Shown here: positions 9,540-21,665 of the stretch, in pieces
How the letters are laid out: every line of letters starts with the position of its first letter
How positions within the stretch are numbered: the stretch's first letter is position 1
Assembly (NCBI GenBank): GCA_023376005.1
Contig: CM042147.1
Span: 121,599,421-121,663,420 of the forward strand
Length of the DNA: 64,000 bases
Source of the DNA: Doryteuthis pealeii
Taxonomy: Eukaryota > Mollusca > Cephalopoda > Myopsida > Loliginidae
Direction of reading: 5' to 3'
Translations under genes and position numbers: made by a program
The notes under the pieces: generated by a model
The model's database searches: none
The model's input: only the letters and a program-made list of their open reading frames with translations
What the model was told of the DNA's origin: nothing

Positions 9540-10087
9540 TCTTGCATCAGCAAACCCACAAGAAGTTCCATGAGAAACCCAAAAAGGCCCTGCTGGACTG
9601 TAAAGACTGTGGACAACAATTCCACAGCTTGCAAGACCTCTGTCATCATAAATGTGTAACCAGTGTAAATGTTTTTACCGATAGCTATGACAAATCCGAC
9701 AATGTTGGTGACGACAAACAAGGAAGACACACTGAGCACCTTCAAAATAAAACCAGGAAAAAAAATAACCAACTACACACCTGTGGGTACTGTGGTAAAG
9801 TATTCAGGTACCTAAGCTTGCTGACACAGCATTTGCGACGACACACTGGGGAGAAGCCGTTCACCTGTCCTACCTGCAGAAAATCGTTCGCACGTCTTTT
9901 TAATCTTGAAGTTCATCAAAAACAACATATGAAAAAAGCACAACATTCATTTTTGCCTTCTACTGTACATCAATTTCATCCAATTAAAAATATTGTTTCA
10001 AATCCAGGTTCAGCTATGATACAACCGCTAGATACTGCTGCTCCCTTTGAAGAAATTTTAATGCCAGCAAGAGAAAAGACAATTTAA
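9455..10087 (+). CDS. C2H2 zinc-finger protein, copy A, continuation after frameshift
   Basis: This is the same protein resumed in the second frame. The frame is open from about 9,455 to a stop at 10,085-10,087. It completes the broken finger (HIKIH), then holds a classical finger (CGQC...HQQTH), an atypical finger with C-x2-C but a His-His-x-Cys end (CKDCGQQF...), and two fingers joined by a TGEKPF linker (CGYCGKVF, CPTCRKSF). It then enters the first unit of a downstream repeat. The stop comes from a small change: C reads on through the same place without a stop. The segment has no start of its own and should be read as part of one gene with the previous feature. Confidence 0.85.
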   Translation, partial: AHIKIHRQQINSFRCGQCPKTFSSRNSLILHQQTHKKFHEKPKKALLDCKDCGQQFHSLQDLCHHKCVTSVNVFTDSYDKSDNVGDDKQGRHTEHLQNKTRKKNNQLHTCGYCGKVFRYLSLLTQHLRRHTGEKPFTCPTCRKSFARLFNLEVHQKQHMKKAQHSFLPSTVHQFHPIKNIVSNPGSAMIQPLDTAAPFEEILMPAREKTI

Positions 10088-11003
10088 ATATCTTACAATT
10101 GCAATTTCTGTGATTTGTCATTCGTAACACCTAAAGATCTGAGAAACATCAGCAACAACATAATCCCACTACTGTACATCAATTTCATCCAATTAAAAAT
10201 ATTGTTTCAAATCCAGTTTCAGCTATGATACAACGCTAGATACAGCTGCTTCCTCCGAAGAACTTAATGCCAGCAAGAGAGAAAACAATAAAGATACCTT
10301 ACAATTGCAAATTTCTGTGATCTGTCATTCATAACACCTAAAGATTTTGAAAAGCACCAGCAGCAGCACAACATAATCCCTCTACTGTACACACCCTTCA
10401 TCCAATTAAAAACATTGTTTCAAATCCAGTTTCAGCTATAATACAACCGTAAATACTGCTGCTCCCTCTGGAGAACTTTTACCAACAGCAAGAGAAAAGA
10501 CAATTAAGATATCTTACAATTGCAATTTCTGTGATCTGTCATTCGTAACAGCTAAAGATCTTGAGATACATCAGCAGCAACAACATAATCCCTCTACTGT
10601 ACACCCCCCTCATCCAATTAAAAACATTGTTTCAAATCCAGTTCAGCTTTGATACAACCATTTAATACTGCTGCTCCCTCTGAGAACTTTTACCAACCGT
10701 AAGGACAAAGACATAAAGAGAAAAAATCTTACAGTTGCAATTTCTGTATCAATCATTCATAACACGTAACGATCTGGGAAACACCGACAGCAACATAAAC
10801 CATTTATTTGCGAATTTTGTAAAAAGGAGTTCCGGTTTCATTCAACTGCTTGTACAACATTTACCGACCCACACTGGAGAGAAGGCCTACCCCTGTCAAA
10901 TTTGTCAAAATCATTTGCTCGCTTATTCAACCTAAAAATGCACCAACAAAGATGTTGTGGCAAAAAACAATTGAAAGTCCATCATCAATCCAGTCAAAAG
11001 TAG
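10088..11003 (+). pseudogene. C2H2 zinc-finger protein, copy A, 3' end broken by small indels
   Basis: Homologous to the intact 3' end in copy C (60,000-60,933). It carries four repeat units, each with one finger of the C-N-F-C type, then two terminal fingers (CEFCKKEF...HLPTH and CQICQKSF...), ending in a TAG at 11,001-11,003. About a dozen one- or two-base losses relative to C and B scatter the frame; one open piece remains at 10,735-10,935. The last finger ends His-x3-Cys rather than His-x3-His. The dense indel pattern in this short region suggests consensus error rather than true gene death. Confidence 0.75.
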
Positions 11004-11022
11004 CAGCATCTTCTCACAGGTA

Positions 11023-11713
11023 ATTCCATGTCAAATATCCAGGCAATGTCACCCACCCCCTCCAATTTTTCTGAAGTTTTGTCCAGGTGGATTATGTTAA
11101 AGTTAGACAATCCCCAAAATCTGAGCTTCCAATTCCAAGAATTGACAGAATTATGTCGATTTTTAGCTCTCCAATTTTTTTTTGGGGGGGGGTCATGAAA
11201 AATGGCGACTTTTGTAATCTATTTTGTCTGTTAAAATGAGTTCTAGAGCTTCCTACAAGAGCAAAAAACCAAATTATCTTTTTGGTATAAATGATATTCA
11301 ATATAAGTGAAATAACAATAGAAAAAATCTTTTGTTATAAATGCAAGTGCCACATCGGATATTGATAATTGCTATGAAAAAATTAGAAATCATCAATAAC
11401 TTAAAATTGGTTAACGTTAAGGATTTTTTGATCGCATTTTTAGATTCTTTGGATGAAAATGCTTTTATAAACCAATTTTAGTAGTAGGAAAGCTCTAGAA
11501 CTCATTTTACAGACAAAAGTAGATTACAAAAAGTTGCCATTTTTCACCAACCCCACAAATTTAGAGAGCTAAAAATTGACATAAACTCCGCCAATTTTAG
11601 AATTGGAAGCTCAAATTTGGGGATTGTCTAACTTTAAATAGTCCACACTAGAAAAAAATTGAAGGTGTGAGTGACAATTTTACTTTTTCTGATTGATTTG
11701 ACATGGAATTACC
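11023..11713 (+). mobile_element. Terminal-inverted-repeat element downstream of the gene (copy A), complete
   Basis: About 690 bases with long imperfect inverted ends. The left end begins AGGTAATTCCATGTC, and the right end reads GACATGGAATTACC on the plus strand. Inner complementary stretches include the 'ttttagctctc' and 'gttagacaatcccc' segments. Copies are at 25,688-24,985 (B) and 60,951-61,660 (C). Short open frames on either strand are not shared with any protein I know. A possible polyadenylation signal AATAAA follows the C copy at 61,672. Confidence 0.8.
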
Positions 11714-11879
11714 CTCACATTAAAGAATAATCTATCAATCTTTTATGTTTTAAATGTTTGTCAATAACATTTTAAATCTTTTACATATTTTTTTTTGATT
11801 TATTTACACCCTGACATCTTTTATTTTTACTCTGATATCTACTGTCTTTAGTTATTTAGTAAGATTAGCTTAGATGTAA

Positions 11880-11975
11880 CACACAACCAGAAGTATGGGG
11901 CGCCCAGTGAGAATCAAACTCACTAACTTGAATCTAGCTTGCTAGCCATTACACCATATGAGGTGCCCTTTAGAC
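11880..11975 (-). repeat. tRNA-like short repeat, family 4, beside the mariner remnant
   Basis: Minus strand: 'tatggtgtaatggctagcaa', then 'gtgagtttgattctcac', then 'gggcgccccatacttctgg'. A partial second copy is at 12,465-12,520, on the other side of the mariner remnant. Counterparts: 24,726-24,850 and 24,160-24,230 (B), 61,830-61,925 and 62,440-62,500 (C). Confidence 0.6.
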
Positions 11976-12012
11976 CCTGATGTTTGTCTCTTCCACCCAC
12001 GATTTGACCTAG

Positions 12013-12413
12013 AGTGAATCAAAAGTTTTGCAATATTTTAGTAACATGAGAACCACAATTCCGGTATCTCCAGATGCATTGCCTAGGTGTGAAGGTGATG
12101 AACTACACTGGACTGTGTGATCTTAAGCTCGCCTGATAATCTCTGTATAGTACTCACCAGATTGCCTCTATGCGCTTTGAGCACAGCCTCAGAATCACGG
12201 TTTTAGCCTACCTAATTTGCTTAACCATTGAGGTTCTTGCAACTCAAGCCTTTCTTGAACCATCTGGTTATCTCTATGGCTTGGAGCATGTCCTCTGAAT
12301 CCACGGTTTAGGCCTACATAACTTGCTGATTGTCAGGTTCTTGCAACCTGAGAAATTTCTTGAACATCTGTTTCCAAAACAAATGTTTTCTGATTTGCTT
12401 CTGTGGCATTATG
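12013..12413 (-). pseudogene. Mariner-like transposase N-terminal remnant (copy A)
   Basis: On the minus strand it encodes relics of a mariner-type DNA-binding domain. The clearest reading is in B. The Gly-Arg-Pro-Lys linker motif (GRPKTVDSE) occurs twice because of an internal duplication of about 100 bases. It is followed by a helix-turn-helix segment (SGELKITQSSVVHHLH) and then Gly-Lys...Ile-Trp-Arg-Tyr-Arg-Ile-Val. Small indels scatter the frame. No catalytic domain (DDD) follows. Confidence 0.7.
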
Positions 12414-13949
12414 CCAGTTTGAACCCGTAAAGAATAAGTTCCTAAAATTGTTGCATGTTTAGTTATTTAATAAGCTTAGCTTAGATGGACACACAACCAG
12501 AAGTATGGGGGCCCAGTGAGTGGCTTTCAAATCACACACGGAGTAAAGTATGTTAACACACCAACTACCAGGATAATACAAATCACAGTGATACCTACCA
12601 CACCTTAAAACTGCTTCAGTCATATATATATATATATATATATATTTACCAAACCCTCCACATGAGTAGGATGGACATAAGGTCAATTTCTTAAGCAGAG
12701 TATTTGAAGTCAGTAAGTCTACTGTTGGTTTGAATAACAGCAGCTAACTAAGTACAACTTAAGCAGTGTCCAAGACAGTTGGTATATATAGAAATCTAGA
12801 ATGACCCATTCATGAATTTGGGTGATTTGGGTCATTCCATCCTTTGAGATCTGATTGGCTACTTGGCTGCTTGAGTTTGAATGACATTGTGGAGTCATAT
12901 ATATCCTGTCATTCTGCAGTAGACTTTTGTGACATTCGGGTTTGTATTAAGTTAAAACCATTGTTGCCTTGTCTTCCCAGTTCGACGGTAATTGGAACCT
13001 TAATTATTTTCACAGAGTTTAAAGGTTGAATCAGAGTTTTCCTTCACCTAGACTGGTGCCTAGCTACTATTTACCCATAGCTATTTACCCGTAGTTGATA
13101 CATAACTTTGCCAGGGTATTAGCGCAATGTGAAATGCAAAACAGCTTCGTTAAGGATTTGAACTCAGAGTGACGAGTCCATTTCTACAAACTCTAACCTT
13201 ACACCACACGCCTCAGAAATTGACAATATATATTTACCCGAACCCTCCATGCGAACAGGGATGTGACACACTGGTATCGAACCCAGAAGCTTATGGTTCT
13301 GAGTGAATGCTTATTCACTGAGTTAACCGAAAAAAAAAAACCCAAAAAAACTTTGCCTTTTTTTAATTTATTACTCAGTTTAGTATTCTAACAAAAGTGT
13401 TCATTTCTTTCTTTTTTTATTTCTATATCTTTTTTCTTTTTTTTTCTTTCTTCCTTAAATTGAAGCAGATATAGCATCTCATGTATAGCATTATCACTCT
13501 CCCTCCCTCTCTCCTTTCTTCTTCCTTCCATGAAACAGATGTTAGGCACCTTTCATTCATATATATATTTACCAACCCCCTCACCGAGCAGTATGTGACA
13601 CAATGTCAATTTCTTAAGCAGAGTTTAACAGGTTTGATCAGGTTTCCTTCTCCTAACTGGTTGCCTAGCCATGGGTTAACAGGCTCAGTTTGCCCTACTA
13701 TTTACCATAGCTGGAGGGAAGTAGTTGATATATAACTTGCTAAGAGTATTAGTGCAATGTGAAATGCAAACAGCTTCGTTCAGGATTGACTCTGCTCGAG
13801 AAGTCCATTTCCTACAACTCTAACAATTACACCACGCACATCCAGTCTATGGTATATGGGCTGCAAAATAGCAGGTACCGAAATATTGCAAAACTTTTGA
13901 TTCACCCGGATAATGAATTCGGCTTGTATATTAAAATATGAAAAATGAC

Positions 13950-16290
13950 CTATTTTAACTCATGATCCACAACCACACATCACCGCCTCTATAGAACGAC
14001 ACGTCAATCTGCTCACCCAGCTCTTTCGTAAGAATTCACTACCTCCTGCGTATGCACTCTGCAACCCCCTCCTGGATAGAAAATGAGACCACGTCTAAAT
14101 GGGGCATGTATCCAAGAATCCGACACATGCAAAACAATGTCAATTTCTCATCGAACGGTACATCACTCGCATACTTCACACCATAATCACTGATTCCTTA
14201 TTTCTATTCATAACCTAACTAATAATGGCCTCTGAAATCCATGGGTTGTAGCCACATAACTTCCACACATAGCACTCAACCTCGACCCTGCCTCTGTCTT
14301 GCACTGAGCAAATCAAATTTCTACCAGACTGCGTCAGCACCCAACACACGCCGTAGCGCCCTTTCCACCAAACAACAAAAAGCTGTGTGATTGTGCACTG
14401 GTGATACATATAGACCAGGTGAGAGGTGTACTATCAAACTCTACATAGGTGTGCGATCATGTCATCGCGTGTTCCTGGCTTCCAAATCAAGCACACTGCC
14501 ATCTAACACACACACAGAAGCTACAGCGTTAATACACATCCACAAGTGCAGTCACCTTTATCGTCATGCACACTTAAACTGCTTCAGTAATATGACTATA
14601 GTGATTTACCCAAAACCGCTCGTACCAAATGAGTGAGGACCATGCTGACACGGTCATAATGCTAGGTCCGGACTTGTCCTTTAACAGCAGTTTGACATTC
14701 AGAGTTTTCCTTTCACTAGCAACTATCTGAGGTGTGTCATACTACCTATTTATTTATGCTCGGCTGCATCTTATGCCTTCATAACCTCCTCCAAATGCCC
14801 GCTACTTCCCGCTTTTTATTATCAGAGAACAGAAAGGACCAAGAATAATAGATAGAAATAACAGAGAAAGGACATGCTACCACACTAAAAAATATAATAG
14901 AAAGAACATCCAAAAGAAAGGACATGCTACATATAAAAATATAATAGAAAAAAGAAGAAAATGTTTATTTATTGAATTATGAAATATCTATCCTATTTTC
15001 GTTTATCCCCTATAAATTATATTTTTTTGTTATCACTGTAGGTTATAAATTAATAATAAACATTTCTCCCAGTTGCCCACACTCTACACAAAAATTTCCC
15101 AGTTAAACCCACACTTACACAAGATCTTTTAATAAGAACAACTTAAAGATTAGTTGCTCTGTATGGACAGTTATTTTTTTTTTTTTTTTTCATCGGGCGA
15201 GGCCTAAAGTAGGTATCGCCAATCCAGCAAGGAGTCTATTCCCCTTTTCAAATAGCGCTAGACCAAGGCAGATGTTTTTTGTTGTTTTCATCTGAGGTGA
15301 GCGCCACACCTACCATCCAGCTCCTACTTTATCGCACAGATCCCTGTGCTTACTCATACGCTGAGTGTTGGCGAGGACCGGAATCGACTAGGAACCAATG
15401 TGGTTATAGCCAAACGCTCTACCCACTGAGCTAACCGTATTAGAAAAGATAGATTAAAAAACATAACAACAAAATAATTAAGCAACCATACAAAATGATA
15501 GAAATAAGGAAAGAACAACAGAAAAAATTGCAGATGCCAAAACCCAGACATGTTGCCGCCGGTAAAAAGAAAGTGTGTTTAACAAAAGGTGTAATTTACC
15601 TTGCATCAATAACATCTACAACAAAAACCCGACCATTACTTAAATTTTCATGGTTGTTACAAATCCAGATTTTAAACGTGAGGTTGTACAGCCATAAAAC
15701 ACTCTTTTCTAATATTAAACTAAAAAATGTAACAACCTGAGTACTATATTTGGAATTTAAAGCATCAAAATACAACACCGATTATAAATGGGAATATTAA
15801 AGAGAGGCAAATAGGCTGCCAAAAGTTAAACTGATCCATGTTTTTTTATTTTTACAAGAAAAGTTAGCGATAAGGTAGATTCCGGATATGAAAAATTATC
15901 AAATAAGAAAGATAATTTCTGGGAAATGCCACACAATTGTAAACTCATTAATGTATTATTAAGATTAATATAGATATAATATAAAAGATGACACTAATTA
16001 TACAAAACCAAAAATCTCTAACTTAATAGAATTATCAAAAGAACTTGAATTTCAGAAGTACACATAAGTAAGATATGTAAACAAGATGAATAATTAAAGA
16101 AAAAGAGGATAGCGAGTAAAAACAGCTGATAGATAGAATTACAAATTACTTTCCGGATGAACATATGGAAAATAATCATCAATTTCAAAGGAAAAAAGTT
16201 TCATTTTAAAGGATAAAAGTTATTTAGAAGACAGAGAATAAAATAATTCTAAACCAGACATATATAAATTAACTACTATAATTTTTAGTT
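13950..16290. other. Non-genic arm sequence, partly low quality (copy A)
   Basis: About 13,950-14,760 matches B (22,050-22,680) only in pieces, with many small indels and GC-richer junk between, as expected of poor consensus. From 14,800 to 16,290 it matches B better. Apart from a family 1 SINE at 15,195-15,440 and AT-rich sequence, I see no gene. Confidence 0.6.
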
Positions 16291-16350
16291 CTCCTGAGGA
16301 AAGTGTTATCTTGAACACCGAAACCATGGTAGAGAGAAAAAAACCTTTCA
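16290..16350 (+). mobile_element. Second CTGANGA-hairpin-GAAA element end (copy A)
   Basis: CTGAGGA at 16,294-16,300 is followed by a hairpin GTGTT/AACAC (16,303-16,307 with 16,314-16,318) and GAAAC at 16,320-16,324, then a purine-rich stretch. Mirror copy in B at 20,576-20,530. The arrangement parallels the one at 35,310, but the third helix and the cleavage triplet are not clear. Confidence 0.35.
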
Positions 16351-16711
16351 CAACTTATTCATATATATATTATATATATATATATATTTAGTCAGTTGAT
16401 TACTAATCTTATATAACAAGTGGTGTCATAAAGTATCGAGATTGAGCTCTATTTTACCAAGATAGAAATGAATTAAATGATAGGGAATGTTATTTTTCGA
16501 TACAAGGTGTGTCAAAAAATTTTAAATCTCTACTGTTTTGCAACACCTTGTTGTATATTATATATATATGTGTGTTGTGTAACTGCATCATAAGTGCTAA
16601 GTGATTTTATACATATTTAAGCACACCACACACACACAGTTGTATGATCTGTGTGTGAATGCAGCTTTTTCTCTCCAGCATTTAATGACCTCTTAATACA
16701 CTGCCAATTTG

Positions 16712-17285
16712 CGGACCATAACCAATAGGCACCCAAATTCATCAATTAATAAAGGTTCATATTTTAACTCTACACCATTAAGTTCCGCTTTTCAAATATT
16801 TGAAAATAAACAAACAGACCAATTTTTGCATTATATTGTACTGACAACAAACAATTTTTACATATGTTGTGTGATACTATTTCTGACGACATCCTTTTAT
16901 TTAAATAGCATAAAATATTTTGTAAATAAAAACTGTATTTTTATTTAAATAAACATAATTGCATTTTTCTCTGATTAAGAAAAACTTTTTGTAGTATAAA
17001 AATGGTCTTTTGGTCTTTTTTTAAATCATCATAAGTGTGAAAGAAATATTCATAAATTTTTCTGATTAAAAAAGTATTATTTAAAAAAGATTTTGCTATT
17101 GAATTTTAATTTGATTATGTGTACCAACCATCTATTTATTTTAGTTTATTGTTAGTTCAACATCTCCATAAACTTCGGATGAAAATCATTGTTTACAAAA
17201 TTTGGAAGTGGAAGTTGATGAAGTGCACATAAAAATATGAACCTTCAATCCAAATTCGATCCCTGGGGCACCCACTTGCACGTTC
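16712..17285. mobile_element. Hairpin element of about 600 bases (copy A)
   Basis: Ends are inverted: 'ccaataggcacccaaattca' at the left and its counterpart near 17,270; inner pairs include 'aaggttcatattttaac'. The interior is AT-rich (ATTTTTCTGATTA-type motifs in both directions). The mirror copy in B (19,525-20,110) is better preserved. Open frame 16,709-16,948 lies within it and is not a gene. Confidence 0.6.
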
Positions 17286-18118
17286 GTTGTTCAAAGTATG
17301 TGCCCCTAATCGCGTCATGCGACAACTCAGCCTCTCTGCACCTAGACTCGTCTACTAAGTGTCGACAGTGTCGCTCCGCATGTGAACATAGCACGCGCCG
17401 CGACGCCTGTATAGCTAGTTAAAAACAGTTTTATTGACCAGAAGCCTCTCCAATACCTTCTCATAATGCCTCACACCAACATAACCATATGCAGACACAC
17501 AACCGACGACATAGAATCATAACCGCCAATACAGCTTGACAGCAGTTTTTTTTCATACAATACAAGCCCATACTATGAAGGGAACAGACAATCACCACAA
17601 AAATCACTACCAGTTGTTAATGTATAATTTTCAGTGATATGTCAAGAGCCATATGAAGAGATAAGGAAACCTCACATACTAGACATCTTTTAATTTAAAA
17701 ACTTTTACATTTTTTCAAGTCAGTTAACTTTGAATCCACATATCTTGAGAATCTATGTTATGCCTCAAAGATTCGTCATTAACTGTGCTGAAAATTGTAA
17801 AAGTTTTTAAATAACAATAAACCTGTGCGATATATATTTAATCAGTATAATCAGACACTGAGAAAATTTCATTAAATTCGGTTAATTTCCTGATACTTTT
17901 TTCTTTTGGGCCAGGGTGACATACGATGGTGAAATTTAGTATGTTAAGTTTGATTTAACCTATATATTATATATATATTATATATTATTACTATATATAT
18001 AATATATGTTTACCAACCCCTCTGCGCAAGTTAGGATGTGACAACAATGTCAGTTTCTTTTATTGGTTTAACAGGTTGAAGTTTCCAGATGTGTTTCCTT
18101 TCTCCTAGACTGGTTAAC

Positions 18119-18764
18119 CTATACCGAGACCTGCAACAACCAAGCGAGCAGTTGAATAAGTGCAGCCAGAAGTCACTCACTACTCCAATGAAATTATATA
18201 TCAATACAACAAAACTTTTTAGGCAACGCTACTGTACTGCATATACATAGATGTGTGATGAGTGCAGTGTCTAGTATATATTGCATGCCTACAATGAGCA
18301 CTTCTGCAAACACAAAAAATTTCAAAGTAACTGCAATCATGTATTCGTCCTTAACAAATAACACCTACCGTATAATACAACCGTGTGCAGCGCGCGCGAC
18401 TTCATGCCACATGAATAGCGTGAGTTCACACACAGGACCAACGATGAACACACAACAGCTTTGTGGACGGCCGTTGTGACAACACAGTTCCGAGAGGTGC
18501 GATGGAGGGACTAATTATGCAGCACCCCGTCCTCAAGGTTAGATATCGCACCCTCAAAACCACACTATTCGATCTAGCACTCTCCTGGTTCTCGTCCACT
18601 ATTCACGTGCGCGCAAGACCTCACCTAAGTCGAGAGCTACCCTGCCCCCCCCAACATCCATCACTTAATTATAAAGAGTAAAATGTAGATTTCCTAAAAA
18701 TATGTGTGTATCATATCATAATTTATGGGTGTATTTGTACATCCCTTGGTTATCCCAATGGTCT
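18119..18764. other. Centre of the palindrome, poorly matching spacer
   Basis: The last clear match between arms is a SINE fragment at about 18,006-18,118 against 18,765-18,885. Between them I see no good self-complementarity and no convincing gene. The sequence is more GC-rich and irregular than its surroundings, like other segments here that appear to be low-accuracy consensus. It may be a true spacer or a badly resolved junction. Short open frames at 18,255-18,681 resemble nothing I recognise. Confidence 0.6.
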
Positions 18765-18924
18765 TTTTAACCTGGTTAGGTAACCCAGTCTAGGAGAGAA
18801 AAACTTCTTGAATTCAAACTGTAAACTCCAATAAAGAAACTTGACCTGTGTCACATCTCTCTTGCGCTAGAGGGGTTTGGTAAACATATATTATATATAT
18901 ATATATTATATATATTATTATATA

Positions 18925-19357
18925 TATAGGTAAATCAAACTTAACATACCTAAATTCCACCATCGTATGTCACCCTGCCAAAAGAAAAAAAAAGTATAGC
19001 GGAATTAACCAATTTAAGGAAATTTTCAGTGTTGTATATTAATGATTAAAATATATAATGCACCGTTATGTTTATTTAAACTTTTACAAATTTTCAGCAC
19101 ATGTTAACTGACGAATCTTTGAGGCATAACATAGATTCTCAAAGATATGTTGTTCAAAGTTAACTGACTTGAAAAAATGCTAAAAGTTTTTAAATAAAAT
19201 AACTGGGTGCATTATATTTTTTATTCATAATTATATCAACACTTAAAATTTCATTAAAATCGGTTTAATTTCCCTGATTTTGGTATTTTTTCTTTCAGGC
19301 AGGGTGACATTACGATGGTGGAATTTAGGTCGCGTTAAGTTCGATTACCTATGTATG
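18925..19357. mobile_element. Hairpin element of about 430 bases (B arm, next to palindrome centre)
   Basis: Left arm 'ggtaaatcaaacttaacata' and 'ccaccatcgtatgtcaccct' with complementary right arm ending near 19,357; centre near 19,140. The counterpart in A is 17,640-17,965, where only the right end is clean. A TA-rich tract (18,890-18,930) abuts it on the centre side, as does its mirror (17,960-18,005). Confidence 0.65.
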
Positions 19358-20477
19358 GTATAATTGTGTGATGTGTGTCTGCATAGTGTATGGTGTGATA
19401 TAATATTTGATGTAATGTATTTTATATATCCTTCTATCAATTAAAACGGTTTTTAAACTAGCTACAGGGTCTGTTCCGCAATTAATGACCTCTCATGATT
19501 GTAACCACTTAGGTCACCTCAAAGCTTATGGATGTCCTGCTTATTGAAATTTGAACAAAGTAACCAATAAGCACCCCAAATCATCACTTAAGAAAGGTTC
19601 ATATTTTAACGCATCAACTTCCACTTCCAAATTTTTGTAAACAAATGATTTTAATCAGAAGTTTATGGCAATGTTGAACTAACAAAACTAAATAACTAGA
19701 TGGTTGGTACAACATATCAAATTTAAAATTCAATAGCAAATCTTTTTTAAATAAATACTTTTTAATCAGAAATTTATGAATATTTTTCAACACCTTATGA
19801 TGATTTAAAAAAAAGACAAAAGACATTTTTATACTAAAATAGTTTTTACTTAATCAGAAGAAAAATGCAATTATTGTTTATTTAAATAAAAATACGTTTT
19901 TATTACAAAAATATTTTTTATGCTATTTAAAAAAGGATGTTCGTTTCGAATAGTATCACACAATATGTAAAATTGTTTTTGTCGATACAATTAATTGCAA
20001 AATTGGTCTGTTTGTGTATTTTCAAATATTTGAAGGCCGAAACTTACTTTGTTGTAGAGTTAAAATATGAACCTTTCTTAAGTTGATGATTTGGGTGCCT
20101 ATTTGGTACTTGTCCAAATGCAGGTGTAGTTTTAAGAAGGTCATTTAAAATGCAGGGAGAGAAAAGCTGCATTCAACACACCGAGATCATACAACCTGTG
20201 GTTGTGTGTGCTTAAATATGTATAAAAATCACTAGCACTAGATGCTTTACACACAAACAAAAAAAAAAAAACATATTATTTTAATATTTTTATTATCTTA
20301 AAAACAAATACAAGGTGTGGTCAAAAAAGTTAAGCATTTAAAAATTTTGACACAACCTGTATTCTGAAAAAATTAACATTCTATTTCTTATTCATTTCTA
20401 TCTTTGGTAAATAGCAGCTTCAATCTCGATACTTTTATGACACACTTGTATATAAGATTACGTAAAAAATCACTGAC

Positions 20478-20511
<34 letters not shown>

Positions 20512-21401
20512 GAATAAGTTGTAGAAAGGTTTTTCTCTCTACCATGGTTTCGGTGTTCAAGATACACTTTCCTCAGGAGAACTAAAAATTATAGGTAGAA
20601 TATTATATATGTCTGGTTTAGAATTATTTTTATTTCTCTGTCTTCTAAAATAAACTTTTAGTCTTTAAACTAAACTTTTCCCTTTGAAATTGATGATTAG
20701 TTTTCCAATTGTTCATCCCCGGGAAAGTAATTGTAATTCTATCTAATCAGCTGTTTTTCCCTATCCTCTTTTTCTTATTATCATCTTTATATCTTACTTA
20801 TGGTACTTCTGAAATTCAAGTCTTTTTGAAATTCTATTAAGTTAGAGATTTTGTTTTGTAATAATTAGTGCATTTTTATATTATATCTATATTATTTAAT
20901 AATACATTAATGAGTTATACAATCTGTGGTGGCATTTCCCCAGAAATTCATCTTTCTTATTTGATAAATTTTTCATATCCGGGAATCTACTTATCGCTAA
21001 CTTTTCTTGTAAAAATAAAAAACATGGATCAGTTAGACTTTGGCAGATATTTGATCTCTTTAATATCCCCATTTAAAATCGGTGTTGTATTTTGATGCTT
21101 AAATTCCAAATATAGCTAGCTAAGGTTGTTACATTTTTTAGTTTAATATTAGAAAAAGGTGTTTATGGCTTGTAACCTAGTTTTAAAATCTGATTTTGTA
21201 CAACCCATGTAAAATTTAATAATGTCGGGTTTTTTGTAGATGTTATTGATGCAAGGTAAATTACACCTTTTGTTAAACACTTTCTTTTTACGGGCACATG
21301 TCTGGTTTTGGCAATTGAGTTTTTCTGTCTGTCCTTTTCCTTATTTCTATCATTTTATGGTTGTTAATTATTTGTTGTTATGTTTTAATTATCTTTCTAT
21401 A

Positions 21402-21665
21402 CGGGTTAGCTCAGTGGTTAGAGGCGTTTGGCTAGAAACCACATGGTTCTAGTTCGATTCCGGTCCTCGCCAACATCAGCGTATGAGTAGCACCAGGAAA
21501 TCTGTGCGATAAAGTAAGGAGCTGATGGTAGGTGTGGCGCTCCACCTCAGATGAAAAAAAAAACAAAAAAAAAACAATCTCCTTGGTCTTAGCGCTATTG
21601 AAAAGGGATAGACTCCCCTTGCTGATTGGCTGATACCTACTTTAGGCCGCTCCCCGATGAAAAAA
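21402..21665 (+). repeat. tRNA-derived SINE family 1, best preserved copy (B arm)
   Basis: Head 'gggttagctcagtggttaga' (A box) and 'ggttctagttcgattccggt' (B box), 50 or so bases apart, followed by the family body and A-rich stretches at 21,550-21,575 and 21,660-21,678. The mirror copy lies at 15,440-15,195. The acceptor stem does not pair, so it is a retroposon and not a tRNA gene. Confidence 0.75.

Larger units (their letters stand above)
1..18120 (+). repeat. Left arm (copy A) of giant inverted repeat
   Basis: This whole stretch recurs in reverse complement at 18,765-34,966. Matching landmarks are the window start against 34,966, the zinc-finger start 6,576 against 30,112, a SINE part at 13,759 against 22,926, and a hairpin end at 16,330 against about 20,530. 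The coordinate sum is near 36,700-36,890 for inner landmarks and near 34,970 at the outer end; the shift comes from a 1.7 kb block missing in B, partly offset by extra bases in B. The arm probably continues left of the window, because base 1 falls inside a SINE that is complete in B. Matching is poor at about 13,950-14,760 and 17,250-17,640. Confidence 0.93.

Noticed and set aside
21402..21475. Possible functional tRNA gene
   Set aside because: A and B boxes are present, but the acceptor and anticodon stems do not pair, and the sequence continues into a SINE body found elsewhere.
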